Below, one piece after another: positions 9,779-17,797 of a stretch of DNA of 64,000 nucleotides (position 1 is the first letter of the stretch; each line of letters starts with the position of its first letter). A program made the position numbers and the translations under genes. The notes beneath the pieces were generated by a model, which worked only from the letters and a program-made list of their open reading frames with translations, made no database searches and had not been told where the DNA came from. This DNA is from Caldicellulosiruptor diazotrophicus (lineage in GTDB: Bacteria; Bacillota; Thermoanaerobacteria; Caldicellulosiruptorales; Caldicellulosiruptoraceae): assembly GCF_017347585.1 (NCBI RefSeq), contig NZ_AP024480.1, positions 186,001 to 250,000 on the forward strand. Direction: 5' to 3'.

Positions 9779-12442
9779 TTATTCTTTATGAAAGTGCCGT
9801 GTGAAATATTTTACAACCTCCACAATTGGAATAATAGAAATTGATGCAACAATTATAATCGCCCACTGTGAAAAGTTAAGATATGAGAGCTTAAACAGGT
9901 CTCTTAGCGGTGGAACTAATAGCACTATAACCTGAAGCAAAAATGAGGCTATAAATGCAAGATTTAAATATTTATTTGAAAACATTCCCATTTTGAATAG
10001 TGAATTGATGTTTGAGCGCACATTGTATGCATGTGTAAGTTGTATGAGGCTAAGCGTCATAAAAGTCATAGTGATGGCAGTTTTGTGGTCATATAATTTG
10101 TTCCCAATAAAGAATACCAGCAATGTTATCAAGCCTTTTAAAAAACCTTGATACAGAATTGAAAAGCCAAGCCCGCCTGCAAATATATTTTCTGAAGTTT
10201 TCTTTGGTTTCCTCTTCATTACATCACTTTCCGCCTTTTCCATACCAAGTGCTAAAGCAGGGAAAGTGTCAGTCACAAGATTTACCCACAGGATATGAAT
10301 TGGATACAATACTACCCAGTTTAAAAGTGTTGCAAAGAACAATGTTACAACCTCTCCGATATTTGAAGAAAGCAAAAACTGTATGGTTTTTCGTATATTG
10401 TCATAAATCTTTCTTCCTTCTTCAACAGCTGCAACAATTGTGGCAAAGTTATCATCTGCCAAAATAACATCAGATACGTTTTTGGTCACATCAGTTCCGG
10501 TTATTCCCATACCAATTCCAATGTCGGCAGCCTTCAGGGCAGGTGCGTCATTAACCCCATCACCTGTCATAGCAACTATTTTTCCTTGACTTTTCCATGC
10601 ATCAACAATTCTTAATTTGTGTTCAGGAGAGACTCTCGCATATACTCTAACTTCTTTTACTCTTTCTTTTAGCTGCTGGTCATCTAATTTCTCAATTTCT
10701 GCACCTGTCAAAACTTGTGAAAGTTCATCTTTGCTTGTATCAATTATCTTTAATTCTTTTGCAATGGCTAAAGCTGTATCTTTGTGGTCTCCTGTTATCA
10801 TCACAGGTGTGATTCCTGCTTGGTAGCAAATCTCAACTGCACCATAAGCTTCTTTTCTTGGTGGGTCAATCATTCCAACAAGTCCTATAAAGATGAGGTT
10901 ATCTTCAATAGCATTTTTATCTTCTAACTCATTTTTATCAATTTCTTTGTAAGCAAAAGCTAATACTCGCAGGGCATTTGATGTCATTTCATTGTTTGCT
11001 TGCATAATTTTTTGGTACGTATTTTGGTCAAGCGGAAATATTTCATCATTTACCATTATAAACTTACACTTATTAATTATCACATCGACAGCACCTTTGG
11101 AAAATACCAGAAGTTTTTCATCATTTTTGACCTGGTGTACAGTTGTCATCATCTTTCTTACAGAGTCAAAAGGTATTTCGTACACTCTTTTAAAAACCTT
11201 TTCGATGGCGTTCTTGTTCAATCCCTTTTCATAAGCAAATTTTACCAAGGCAATTTCAGTAGGGTCACCTATAAACTGGGGTTGTTTGTCAACCAAATCA
11301 AGTTTAACATCATTACAAAGTGCCATTATTCTAAGAAGGGTTTTAGTTGCATTATCTTCATGTTCAAGATTTTCGCTCAAGGTATCATTACAATAGAGTT
11401 TTACAACATTCATCTTGTTTTGAGTAAGTGTACCTGTTTTGTCAGAACAAATAACTTCTACTCTTCCTAATGTTTCAATTGAAGACAGTCTTCTTATTAT
11501 AGCATTTCGTTTTGCCATTCTTTGAACACCAATTGCCAAAACAATTGTGACAACAGCAGGAAGTCCTTCAGGGATTGCAGCAACAGCCAATGACACAGCT
11601 GTCAAAAACATTTCAAATACATCTCGCTTATAAAGCAATCCTGTCACAAACACAATAAATGCTATTGCCAAAATTCCAACTGTGAGATATTTCCCGATTT
11701 CTTCTAACTTCTCATGAAGAGGAGTTTTAGTATCAATTGCAGACTGTAAGTTAACAAAGTTTGCAATTTTGCCTATCTCTGTTTTCATACCTGTTGAAAC
11801 AACTACACCTTTTGCTCGACCATATGTTACAATTGTTCCCATGAAAGCCATATTGGTTCTTTCTGCAAGAGGTGTTGACTTATCAAGAACGTCATTTGCA
11901 TCTTTTTCAACAGGGACAGATTCTCCAGTTAAAGCTGACTCATCAATTTTAAGATTGAAGCTTTCAATAAGCCTCAAGTCAGCTGGAACAATATCCCCTG
12001 CTTCAATCTCAATTACATCACCAACCACTATTTCATCAGTTTTAATCTGTATCAGGTGTCCATCTCTATAAACCTTTGCATAGGGCATATTAAGTTTTTT
12101 GAGAGCATCAATTGCTTTTTCAGCTTTTAGTTCTTGGGCAACTCCAAAGACAGCGTTGATGAGCAAAACTGCCAAGATGATTACGGCATCTGCTGCTTCG
12201 CCAAGAAGAATTGAGATTATAGCTGCAGCAAACAGTACAAGCACCATTATATTCTTGAATTGTTCCAGGAAAAGAGCAAATATGGATTTCTTTTTTCCTT
12301 CTTCGATTATATTTTTTCCATATGCTTTAAGTCTTTCTTCTGCCTCTTGATAGGAAAGTCCGTTTAAACTGGTTTTAAGATTCTCCAAAATGGTCTTAAT
12401 AGTTTTAGAGTGAAAATCAGAAAAATTTTGATTCAAACTCAA
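9779..12442 (-). CDS. P-type cation ATPase, Ca2+/PMR1-like sequence, probable Mn2+ exporter
   Basis: This 887-residue pump has the type II P-ATPase layout: N-terminal cation-ATPase domain, TM1-2, actuator domain with TGES at 172-175, PEGLP in TM4 (291-295), phosphorylated D334 in CSDKTGTLT, hinge MTGDGVNDAPALKAADIGIG, and TM5-10 with NLVTD in TM6. By sequence alone it would be called a calcium pump. Its leader, however, contains a yybP-ykoY riboswitch, which responds to Mn2+. Related Firmicute pumps under that riboswitch (lactococcal YoaB, pneumococcal MgtA) export Mn2+. I therefore infer Mn2+ efflux, with Ca2+ as an alternative or second substrate. A terminator follows the gene. Confidence 0.93.
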   Translation of the reverse strand: MSLNQNFSDFHSKTIKTILENLKTSLNGLSYQEAEERLKAYGKNIIEEGKKKSIFALFLEQFKNIMVLVLFAAAIISILLGEAADAVIILAVLLINAVFGVAQELKAEKAIDALKKLNMPYAKVYRDGHLIQIKTDEIVVGDVIEIEAGDIVPADLRLIESFNLKIDESALTGESVPVEKDANDVLDKSTPLAERTNMAFMGTIVTYGRAKGVVVSTGMKTEIGKIANFVNLQSAIDTKTPLHEKLEEIGKYLTVGILAIAFIVFVTGLLYKRDVFEMFLTAVSLAVAAIPEGLPAVVTIVLAIGVQRMAKRNAIIRRLSSIETLGRVEVICSDKTGTLTQNKMNVVKLYCNDTLSENLEHEDNATKTLLRIMALCNDVKLDLVDKQPQFIGDPTEIALVKFAYEKGLNKNAIEKVFKRVYEIPFDSVRKMMTTVHQVKNDEKLLVFSKGAVDVIINKCKFIMVNDEIFPLDQNTYQKIMQANNEMTSNALRVLAFAYKEIDKNELEDKNAIEDNLIFIGLVGMIDPPRKEAYGAVEICYQAGITPVMITGDHKDTALAIAKELKIIDTSKDELSQVLTGAEIEKLDDQQLKERVKEVRVYARVSPEHKLRIVDAWKSQGKIVAMTGDGVNDAPALKAADIGIGMGITGTDVTKNVSDVILADDNFATIVAAVEEGRKIYDNIRKTIQFLLSSNIGEVVTLFFATLLNWVVLYPIHILWVNLVTDTFPALALGMEKAESDVMKRKPKKTSENIFAGGLGFSILYQGFLKGLITLLVFFIGNKLYDHKTAITMTFMTLSLIQLTHAYNVRSNINSLFKMGMFSNKYLNLAFIASFLLQVIVLLVPPLRDLFKLSYLNFSQWAIIIVASISIIPIVEVVKYFTRHFHKE

Positions 12443-12530
12443 ATCCCTCCTTCTTCAAAAGTGTTTTTGCAATGTTTTTAAAATTGCTAACAAAACTATT
12501 ATGGGTTTTGCAAAATCTTTTTAAAGACAA

Positions 12531-12577
12531 ATAAAAAAGACTTTTAACATGTGACGGTAAATCACATGTTAAAAGTC
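12531..12577 (-). terminator. Riboswitch-controlled intrinsic terminator
   Basis: A perfect 16-bp hairpin (arms 12562-12577 and 12539-12554, 7-base loop) is followed on the reverse strand by TTTTTTAT. Its first arm contains CTTTTAAC, which is also the 3' strand of the aptamer's P1 helix. Terminator and ligand-bound aptamer are therefore mutually exclusive. Confidence 0.9.
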
Positions 12578-12680
12578 TCGCACACCCTATTATGGGCCCT
12601 CATCCCCAGAGAAAGGTCTTTTAAAATACCTTTCTCGCGAATGTTGAGGACAAGGCTTTTGGTGCTACTCCCTTTTAACA
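12567..12680 (-). ncRNA. yybP-ykoY (Mn2+) riboswitch aptamer
   Basis: The leader of the P-type ATPase gene contains the family's core on the reverse strand. Helix P1 pairs GUUAAAAG (12672-12679) with CUUUUAAC (12568-12575). It is followed by the conserved loop GGGAGUAGC (12664-12672), a UCAACAUUCG segment, a GAGAAAGGU/ACCUUUCUC hairpin (12609-12636), a last short stem, and GCGAGA before the P1 3' strand. This matches the known arrangement GGGGAGUAGC ... GCAAGACC. Binding should stabilise P1, block the terminator at 12531-12577 and switch the exporter on. Family recognition is from memory of the consensus. Confidence 0.9.
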
Positions 12681-12725
12681 AAGAGCAGAACCTATTTTTG
12701 TTTTTCGCTAAGGAGACTGTTTATT

Positions 12726-12754
12726 ATTTTACCGTAAAACCAAACTCTTTTCAA
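12726..12754 (-). promoter_or_regulatory. Promoter of the riboswitch-ATPase transcript
   Basis: On the reverse strand TTGAAA (12749-12754), a 17-base spacer and TAAAAT (12726-12731) place a start near 12719, about 40 bases before the aptamer. It lies right after the cupin stop codon, so the ATPase is transcribed separately. Confidence 0.65.
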
Positions 12755-12762
12755 TACCTTAT

Positions 12763-13086
12763 TTATAACTCATACTGATGCCCTTTTCGCTTTTTACCCA
12801 TCAGTGGTCCTTCCAGCCAAAACATAGTTGTGTCTTCTAATGCCTCAACCACTTCATGGAAATCCCCCATCCTTGTCCAGAGCATATCACCTTTTTCAAG
12901 TATGTATTCCTTGTCTTCTGAAATCACTTTTAATTTACCTTCTAGCACAAAATAGTACTCATCACAGTCGTGAGCATGTTTTTCAACAATGTTTTTTTGC
13001 CCTTTTTTGTAATAGGCTATACCCCATGAAGAAAATCCCGGGTCACCAAACATGACAGGTTCTTCTCTAATATTTCGCTTTGGCAT
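12763..13086 (-). CDS. Small single-domain cupin protein
   Basis: This 107-residue protein is a single cupin barrel. The first cupin motif is visible as HAHDCDEYYFVLEGKLKV (about 38-55), with two histidines and a glutamate as likely metal ligands. The second is MGDFHEVVEA, giving the last histidine. Such small cupins bind a metal and act as sugar-binding, isomerase or regulatory proteins; no specific reaction can be assigned. No signal peptide or DNA-binding domain is present. It is encoded alone, with its own upstream region and the ATPase promoter directly after its stop. The start is the first ATG, behind a GAGGTG box. Confidence 0.8.
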   Translation of the reverse strand: MPKRNIREEPVMFGDPGFSSWGIAYYKKGQKNIVEKHAHDCDEYYFVLEGKLKVISEDKEYILEKGDMLWTRMGDFHEVVEALEDTTMFWLEGPLMGKKRKGHQYEL

Positions 13087-13434
13087 TTTTACACCTCAAT
13101 AAATTCATTTTTTCCTGCTTTCATGTTATACTTATATTCTAACCCGTGTTCATTGCAATTTGAAGATACATTCAAATTTTTTATCTTTTATTTTCCTGCA
13201 AGAGTTTACAAGCTTCACATCAAAATTGCAAGTTTTTCGTTTTGAACTTGCAGCTTACAAAAAATTATCCTCAATTTATTATTGATTGTTTAACAATTTA
13301 CTGCTATAATTAAACTTAACCCATTGTATACATGTATGAATGTTGTTTTTTGTATGCAAAAGATGTAATTTTTTTAGAAGTAATAAACTCAATAGTGAAT
13401 AATTATCAATTTATATACACAGGAGGTATAAAAA
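13087..13434. other. Divergent intergenic region between cupin and glutamate synthase operon
   Basis: This 348-base AT-rich region holds a likely reverse-strand promoter for the cupin (TTGCAA 13153-13158, 16-base spacer, TATAAG 13131-13136). It also holds the forward promoter of the glutamate synthase operon (13282-13310). A 10-bp palindrome ATACATGTAT (13328-13337) lies in the forward leader. I see no riboswitch or small gene. Confidence 0.5.
13282..13310 (+). promoter_or_regulatory. Promoter of the split glutamate synthase operon
   Basis: TTGATT (13282-13287), a 17-base spacer and TATAAT (13305-13310) form a good sigma-A promoter. The leader to the TTG start is about 115 bases and includes the palindrome ATACATGTAT at 13328-13337, a possible operator. 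Confidence 0.65.
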
Positions 13435-14529
13435 TTGTTAAGGGAAGGGCAAGTTAGAATTCCGTCTGGTTGTGCTATTTCGGGGTTTATTAACAAAAAA
13501 GGTGTGAGGATTTCCGGTACAGACATCATCAATTCCATTGCTATCATGAAAGAAAGAGGAAATGGACTTGGTGGTGGTTTTGCAGCGTATGGAATCTATC
13601 CTGACAGAAAAGATTGGTATGCTTTTCACCTATTTTTTGATGATATAAAAGCAAAAGAGGATACAGAGCACTTTTTAAACCAGAACTTTGAGATATTGGA
13701 AAGCGAAGTAATTCCAACAAGAAAGGTTTCAAGCATTCAAAACGCTCCTATTGTCTGGAGATATTTTGTAAAGCCACTTGAAAAAAAACTCAGAGATACA
13801 GAAAAAACAGAAGAGGACTTTGTCGTTGACAGTGTTATGTTTATAAATAGCCAAATTAAAGGTGCGTATGTATTTTCAAGTGGTAAAAACATGGGCGCGT
13901 TCAAAGGAGTTGGATATCCAGAGGACATAGGCGAGTTTTTCAGGATTGATGAATATAAAGCGTATATCTGGACAGCGCATTCAAGATTCCCAACAAACAC
14001 GCCGGGCTGGTGGGGCGGAGCTCACCCCTTTACTTTGCTTGACTGGTCAATTGTCCACAATGGCGAGATTTCATCATATGGAACTAATTATAGATACTTA
14101 GAGATGTTCGGATACAAATGTACACTCAGAACTGACACTGAGGTCATGGCATACCTTTTTGACCTTCTTTTGAGAAGGCACAAGCTTTCTGTTGAGATTA
14201 CAGCAAAAGCCCTGGCAGCTCCGTTTTGGAGTGTGATTGACAGACAGAACGAACAAGAAAGAGAAAAGCTCAGAGCAATAAGAGCAGTGTATGCGTCTTG
14301 TTTAGTAAATGGTCCGTTTTCGATAATCTTGGGATTTTCAAATGGGATACTAGCGCTTAACGATAGAATAAAACTGCGACCGCTTGTTGCTGCGCAAAAA
14401 GGTGATTTTGTATATGTTGCATCAGAAGAGGCAGCAATAAGAGAGATCTGCAAAGACCCAGAAAAGGTTTGGATGCCCAAAGGCGGAGAGCCTGTATACG
14501 TTACTTTGGACGAAGGGGTGGTAGTATGA
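13435..14529 (+). CDS. Glutamate synthase, stand-alone glutamine amidotransferase (class II) subunit
   Basis: This 364-residue subunit should hydrolyse glutamine and release ammonia to the FMN subunit encoded next. It matches the N-terminal amidotransferase domain of large glutamate synthase, here as a separate protein. The nucleophile is probably C13 in IPSGCAISG. It is preceded by 12 residues that would have to be removed as a propeptide, as happens in GltB. Other family marks are AHSRFPTNTPGWWGGAHPF and WSIVHNGEI. The TTG start is fixed by AGGAGG at 13421-13426, eight bases away. The stop overlaps the next start (ATGA), giving tight coupling in a five-gene operon. Confidence 0.9.
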   Translation: MLREGQVRIPSGCAISGFINKKGVRISGTDIINSIAIMKERGNGLGGGFAAYGIYPDRKDWYAFHLFFDDIKAKEDTEHFLNQNFEILESEVIPTRKVSSIQNAPIVWRYFVKPLEKKLRDTEKTEEDFVVDSVMFINSQIKGAYVFSSGKNMGAFKGVGYPEDIGEFFRIDEYKAYIWTAHSRFPTNTPGWWGGAHPFTLLDWSIVHNGEISSYGTNYRYLEMFGYKCTLRTDTEVMAYLFDLLLRRHKLSVEITAKALAAPFWSVIDRQNEQEREKLRAIRAVYASCLVNGPFSIILGFSNGILALNDRIKLRPLVAAQKGDFVYVASEEAAIREICKDPEKVWMPKGGEPVYVTLDEGVVV

Positions 14530-16034
14530 TTTCACTATATGAGAATGAGTTTGAGGTTGTAAGGGACGAAACAAAGTGCATCAGGTGTAAAGTGTGTGTT
14601 CGCCAGTGTGCAAATGAGGTTCATGAATATGATGAAGAGGAAGATAGAGTAGTTGCAGATTCATCAAAATGTGTTGCATGTCACAGATGTGTTGTTATGT
14701 GTCCAACAAAGGCGCTTACCATCAAAAAGACAGAAAGTGCATTCAAAGAAAATGCTAACTGGACTCCAGCTTATATAAACGAAATATATAAACAGGCAGA
14801 GACAGGTGGAATACTTTTAACTGGCATGGGAAATGATAAACCAATACCGATTTACTGGGATAGGCTTTTAATAAATGCAAGCCAAGTTACAAATCCGTCA
14901 ATTGACCCGTTGAGAGAGCCTATGGAACTGAAAACCTTTATTGGCAGAAAACCTGACAAGCTTGAGTTTGACGAAAGCGGAAATCTGAAAACAAAGCTTC
15001 CGCCACAGCTTGAATTAGAGGTACCTATTATGTTCTCTGCAATGTCGTTTGGTTCTATTTCACTAAACGCTTGCGAGTCTTTGGCAGCAGCAGCTGTTGA
15101 AGTAGGAACATATTGGAACACAGGCGAAGGAGGACTTCATCAAAAGCTTTACAAATACAAAGAAAGAGCAATTGTTCAGTGTGCATCAGGAAGATTTGGT
15201 GTTGATGTTGACTATTTGAACGCAGGTGCGGCAATTGAGATAAAGATTGGTCAGGGTGCAAAACCGGGAATTGGTGGGCATTTGCCTGGTGAAAAGGTTG
15301 GTGAAGAAGTATCAAGAACAAGAATGATTCCAATTGGTTCTGATGCTATTTCACCAGCTCCGCACCATGATATTTACTCAATTGAAGATTTGCGTCAGCT
15401 AATCTTTGCTTTAAAAGAAGCAACAAACTATACAAAACCTGTTGGTGTAAAAATTGCAGCTGTTCACAACGTTGCGGCAATTGCCTCTGGTATTGCAAGA
15501 GCAGGTGCTGACTTTATCACAATCGATGGTGTGAGAGGTGGCACAGGCGCAGCACCGCTCAGAATCAGAGACAATGTTGGTATACCTATTGAATTAGCGC
15601 TTGCAGCGGTTGATTCAAGGCTCAGAGAAGAAGGAATTAGAAACCAGGTATCAATCATTGTTGCAGGTTCAATTAGAAACAGTGCAGATGTTGTGAAGGC
15701 TATAGCACTTGGTGCTGATGCAGTCTACATTGGAACAGCAGCGCTAATTTCACTTGGATGCCATGTTTGCCAGAAGTGTCACACAGGTAAATGCAACTGG
15801 GGTATTGCAACACAGGATCCTGTTTTGGTAAAAAGACTCAATCCTGAGATTGGGGCAAGAAGAGCAGCAAACCTTTTGAAGGCGTGGAGCCATGAGATAA
15901 AAGAGATGTTGGGTCTTATGGGAATAAATGCGTTGGAGAGTTTGAGAGGCAATAGACTTATGCTCAGAGCAGTTGGACTTACAGAGAAAGAGATGGAGAT
16001 TCTAGGTGTCAAGCATGCAGGAGAGGGGGTATAA
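14526..16034 (+). CDS. Glutamate synthase, ferredoxin-FMN catalytic subunit (GltB core domain)
   Basis: This 502-residue protein carries out the reductive amination of 2-oxoglutarate. The N-terminus holds two [4Fe-4S] motifs (CIRCKVCVRQC from residue 18 and CVACHRCVVMC). These are followed by the FMN-binding glutamate synthase barrel with GEGGLHQKL, KIGQGAKPGIGGHLPGEKV, GVRGGTGAAPLRIRD and the Fe-S motif CHVCQKCHTGKCNWGI. This arrangement, separate from the amidotransferase and GXGXG parts, is the archaeal/Thermotoga-like form. The ATG at 14526 overlaps the previous stop and follows GAAGGGG; an in-frame upstream start at 14469 would lie inside the previous gene and is rejected. Electrons probably come through the two proteins encoded next. 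Confidence 0.92.
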   Translation: MISLYENEFEVVRDETKCIRCKVCVRQCANEVHEYDEEEDRVVADSSKCVACHRCVVMCPTKALTIKKTESAFKENANWTPAYINEIYKQAETGGILLTGMGNDKPIPIYWDRLLINASQVTNPSIDPLREPMELKTFIGRKPDKLEFDESGNLKTKLPPQLELEVPIMFSAMSFGSISLNACESLAAAAVEVGTYWNTGEGGLHQKLYKYKERAIVQCASGRFGVDVDYLNAGAAIEIKIGQGAKPGIGGHLPGEKVGEEVSRTRMIPIGSDAISPAPHHDIYSIEDLRQLIFALKEATNYTKPVGVKIAAVHNVAAIASGIARAGADFITIDGVRGGTGAAPLRIRDNVGIPIELALAAVDSRLREEGIRNQVSIIVAGSIRNSADVVKAIALGADAVYIGTAALISLGCHVCQKCHTGKCNWGIATQDPVLVKRLNPEIGARRAANLLKAWSHEIKEMLGLMGINALESLRGNRLMLRAVGLTEKEMEILGVKHAGEGV

Positions 16035-16037
16035 GCT

Positions 16038-16505
16038 TTGGCAAAAAAGATTTTCCCGAAAGAAGATGTGTGTGTTGGGTGCCACCTGTGCGAGGTTTAC
16101 TGTGTGTATGCTCACTCTAAATACAAAAAACCAAATGCGAAGGCTCATGAGCTTGTAAAGCTTTATATAAAACATAAAGATTCAAAACCAACACCGAGAA
16201 TTTTGGTTGAAGAAAAAAGCGGAACGTGGACTACATTTGCGCTTCAGTGCAGGCACTGCGATGATGCTCCATGTACAAAGGCGTGTATAACAGGTGCAAT
16301 GAAGAGGCTTGAAGATGGAAGAATAGTGTGTGATGAGGAAAAATGTGTTGGGTGCTGGTCGTGTATAATGGCATGCCCGCATGGTGCTGTCAGGCGCGGT
16401 GAGAACAAAAAAGCAGCGTCTAAATGTGATTTGTGTTTAGATCTGGGCGAGCCTGCGTGCGTTAAAAACTGTCCAAACGAGGCCCTTGAAATCAAAGAGG
16501 TCTAA
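16038..16505 (+). CDS. Ferredoxin-type electron carrier with four [4Fe-4S] clusters
   Basis: This 155-residue iron-sulfur protein has four cysteine groups: CVGCHLCEVYC near the N-terminus, CRHCDDAPCTKAC, CVGCWSCIMAC and CDLCLDLGEPACVKNC. That pattern is typical of the HycB/NrfC/DmsB electron-transfer family. No signal peptide is present, so it works in the cytoplasm. Its place between the FMN subunit and the FAD oxidoreductase of the glutamate synthase operon suggests that it passes electrons between them. It starts with TTG four bases after the previous stop, behind a GGAGAGGGGG run. Confidence 0.9.
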   Translation: MAKKIFPKEDVCVGCHLCEVYCVYAHSKYKKPNAKAHELVKLYIKHKDSKPTPRILVEEKSGTWTTFALQCRHCDDAPCTKACITGAMKRLEDGRIVCDEEKCVGCWSCIMACPHGAVRRGENKKAASKCDLCLDLGEPACVKNCPNEALEIKEV

Positions 16506-16527
16506 AAAAAGGGGGAAGAGCTTATCA

Positions 16528-17796
16528 ATGAAGTATGTTATAATAGGCAACTCTGTTGCTGCATGTGGATGTATTGAAGCGATAAGAAAGGTTGACACGC
16601 AAAACCCTATTGTTGTTATATCAGATGAAAAGTACAGGGTGTATTCAAGACCACTCATTTCTTACTACCTTGGTGGGAAAGTTGATGAGAGCAAAATGTA
16701 TATCAGAGATGAGGACTACTATGAGAAAAACATGGTAGAAACAAAGCTTGGCAAAAAAGCAGTAGCAGTTGATTTCAAGAACAAAGAAGTTATACTTGAC
16801 GATGGTGAAAAGGTAAAATACGATAAACTCTTGATTGCAACGGGTGGAAAACCTTTCATTCCGCCAACGAAAGGGTCTGAATCCAAAAATGTGTTTACAT
16901 TTATAAAGTTTGATGATGTAAAGGCGATAGATGAAGCTATCAAAAATGGTGCAAAAAAGGCAGTAGTCATTGGTGCGGGACTCAGCGGTCTCAAAGCCGC
17001 AGAAGCACTTATCAAAAGAGGCTTAGATGTAACTGTTGTTGAGCTTGCAAACAGGATTTTAGGTTCTATACTGGATTTGGAAGCGTCAAGGATAGTCCAG
17101 GACGAGCTTGAAAAGCATGGTATAGTTTTTAAGCTTGAAACATCTGTTGATGAGATAATAGGCGATGGCAAGGTTGAAAGAGTAAAGCTCAAAAATGGTG
17201 AAGTTTTAGATGCCGACATAGTTGTGTTTGCGATAGGTGTTGTACCAAACATCGACTTTTTGAAAGGGACAGAGCTTAAAATCAACCGCGGAATTGTGGT
17301 TGATAACAGGATGCAGACAAACATAGAGGATGTGTATGCTGCAGGTGACTGTGCAGAAGGGTATGACTTTGTATTTGAACAGCAAAGGGTAATTCCAATC
17401 TGGCCAAATGCTTATAATCAAGGTGAGACAGCAGGGTACAATATGGCAGGGGTTCAAAAGACATTTGACAGAGGATTTCCAATGAACTCAATAGGATTTT
17501 TTGATGTTCACATGATAACAGCAGGGATTGTTGTGCCAAACTCTGATGATATAGAAGTTTTGGTAAAACATGATAAGGAAAAAAATACTTACAGAAAGAT
17601 ATATCTTAAAAATGGCAGAGTTGTTGGTTTTATGTTTATAAACTCAATTGACAGAGCTGGTATGATAACTAATATGATAAAAGAAGGCTTTAACGTTGAG
17701 AGTATAAAACACAGGCTTCTTGACGAGGACTTTGGATATTTAGATTTGCCAAAGGAAATAAGGCAAGAGAAGATTTTAGGGGGTGCAAAAGCATAA
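16528..17796 (+). CDS. FAD-dependent NAD(P)H oxidoreductase of the glutamate synthase operon
   Basis: This 422-residue flavoprotein belongs to the pyridine nucleotide-disulfide oxidoreductase family, close to NirB/rubredoxin-reductase-like enzymes rather than to GltD. It has an N-terminal FAD motif (GNSVAACGCIEAIRK), YDKLLIATGGKPFIP, an NAD(P)H motif (VVIGAGLSGLKAAEAL) and the second FAD motif VYAAGDCAEG. No redox-active CxxC is evident. The ATG at 16528 begins at the first Rossmann strand and follows AAAGGGGGAAG; the longer reading from 16486 overlaps the ferredoxin gene and is rejected. By context it supplies NAD(P)H electrons to glutamate synthase; reduction by another donor is possible. 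Confidence 0.88.
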   Translation: MKYVIIGNSVAACGCIEAIRKVDTQNPIVVISDEKYRVYSRPLISYYLGGKVDESKMYIRDEDYYEKNMVETKLGKKAVAVDFKNKEVILDDGEKVKYDKLLIATGGKPFIPPTKGSESKNVFTFIKFDDVKAIDEAIKNGAKKAVVIGAGLSGLKAAEALIKRGLDVTVVELANRILGSILDLEASRIVQDELEKHGIVFKLETSVDEIIGDGKVERVKLKNGEVLDADIVVFAIGVVPNIDFLKGTELKINRGIVVDNRMQTNIEDVYAAGDCAEGYDFVFEQQRVIPIWPNAYNQGETAGYNMAGVQKTFDRGFPMNSIGFFDVHMITAGIVVPNSDDIEVLVKHDKEKNTYRKIYLKNGRVVGFMFINSIDRAGMITNMIKEGFNVESIKHRLLDEDFGYLDLPKEIRQEKILGGAKA

Positions 17797-17797
17797 A

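Noticed and set aside
11000-11470. 156-residue forward frame
   Set aside because: It is an antisense shadow of the P-type ATPase gene, which shows all conserved motifs on the other strand.
12531-12680. M-box (Mg2+) or NiCo riboswitch
   Set aside because: The GGGAGUAGC loop and the GCGAGA-P1 arrangement fit yybP-ykoY; the M-box and NiCo consensus blocks are absent.
12551-12778. Open frame on the forward strand across the riboswitch
   Set aside because: It is antisense to a structured RNA leader and has no ribosome binding site or recognisable product.
14469-14525. Earlier start for the FMN glutamate synthase subunit
   Set aside because: It would overlap the preceding gene by about 60 bases in another frame; the ATGA-coupled start at 14526 gives the conserved N-terminus.
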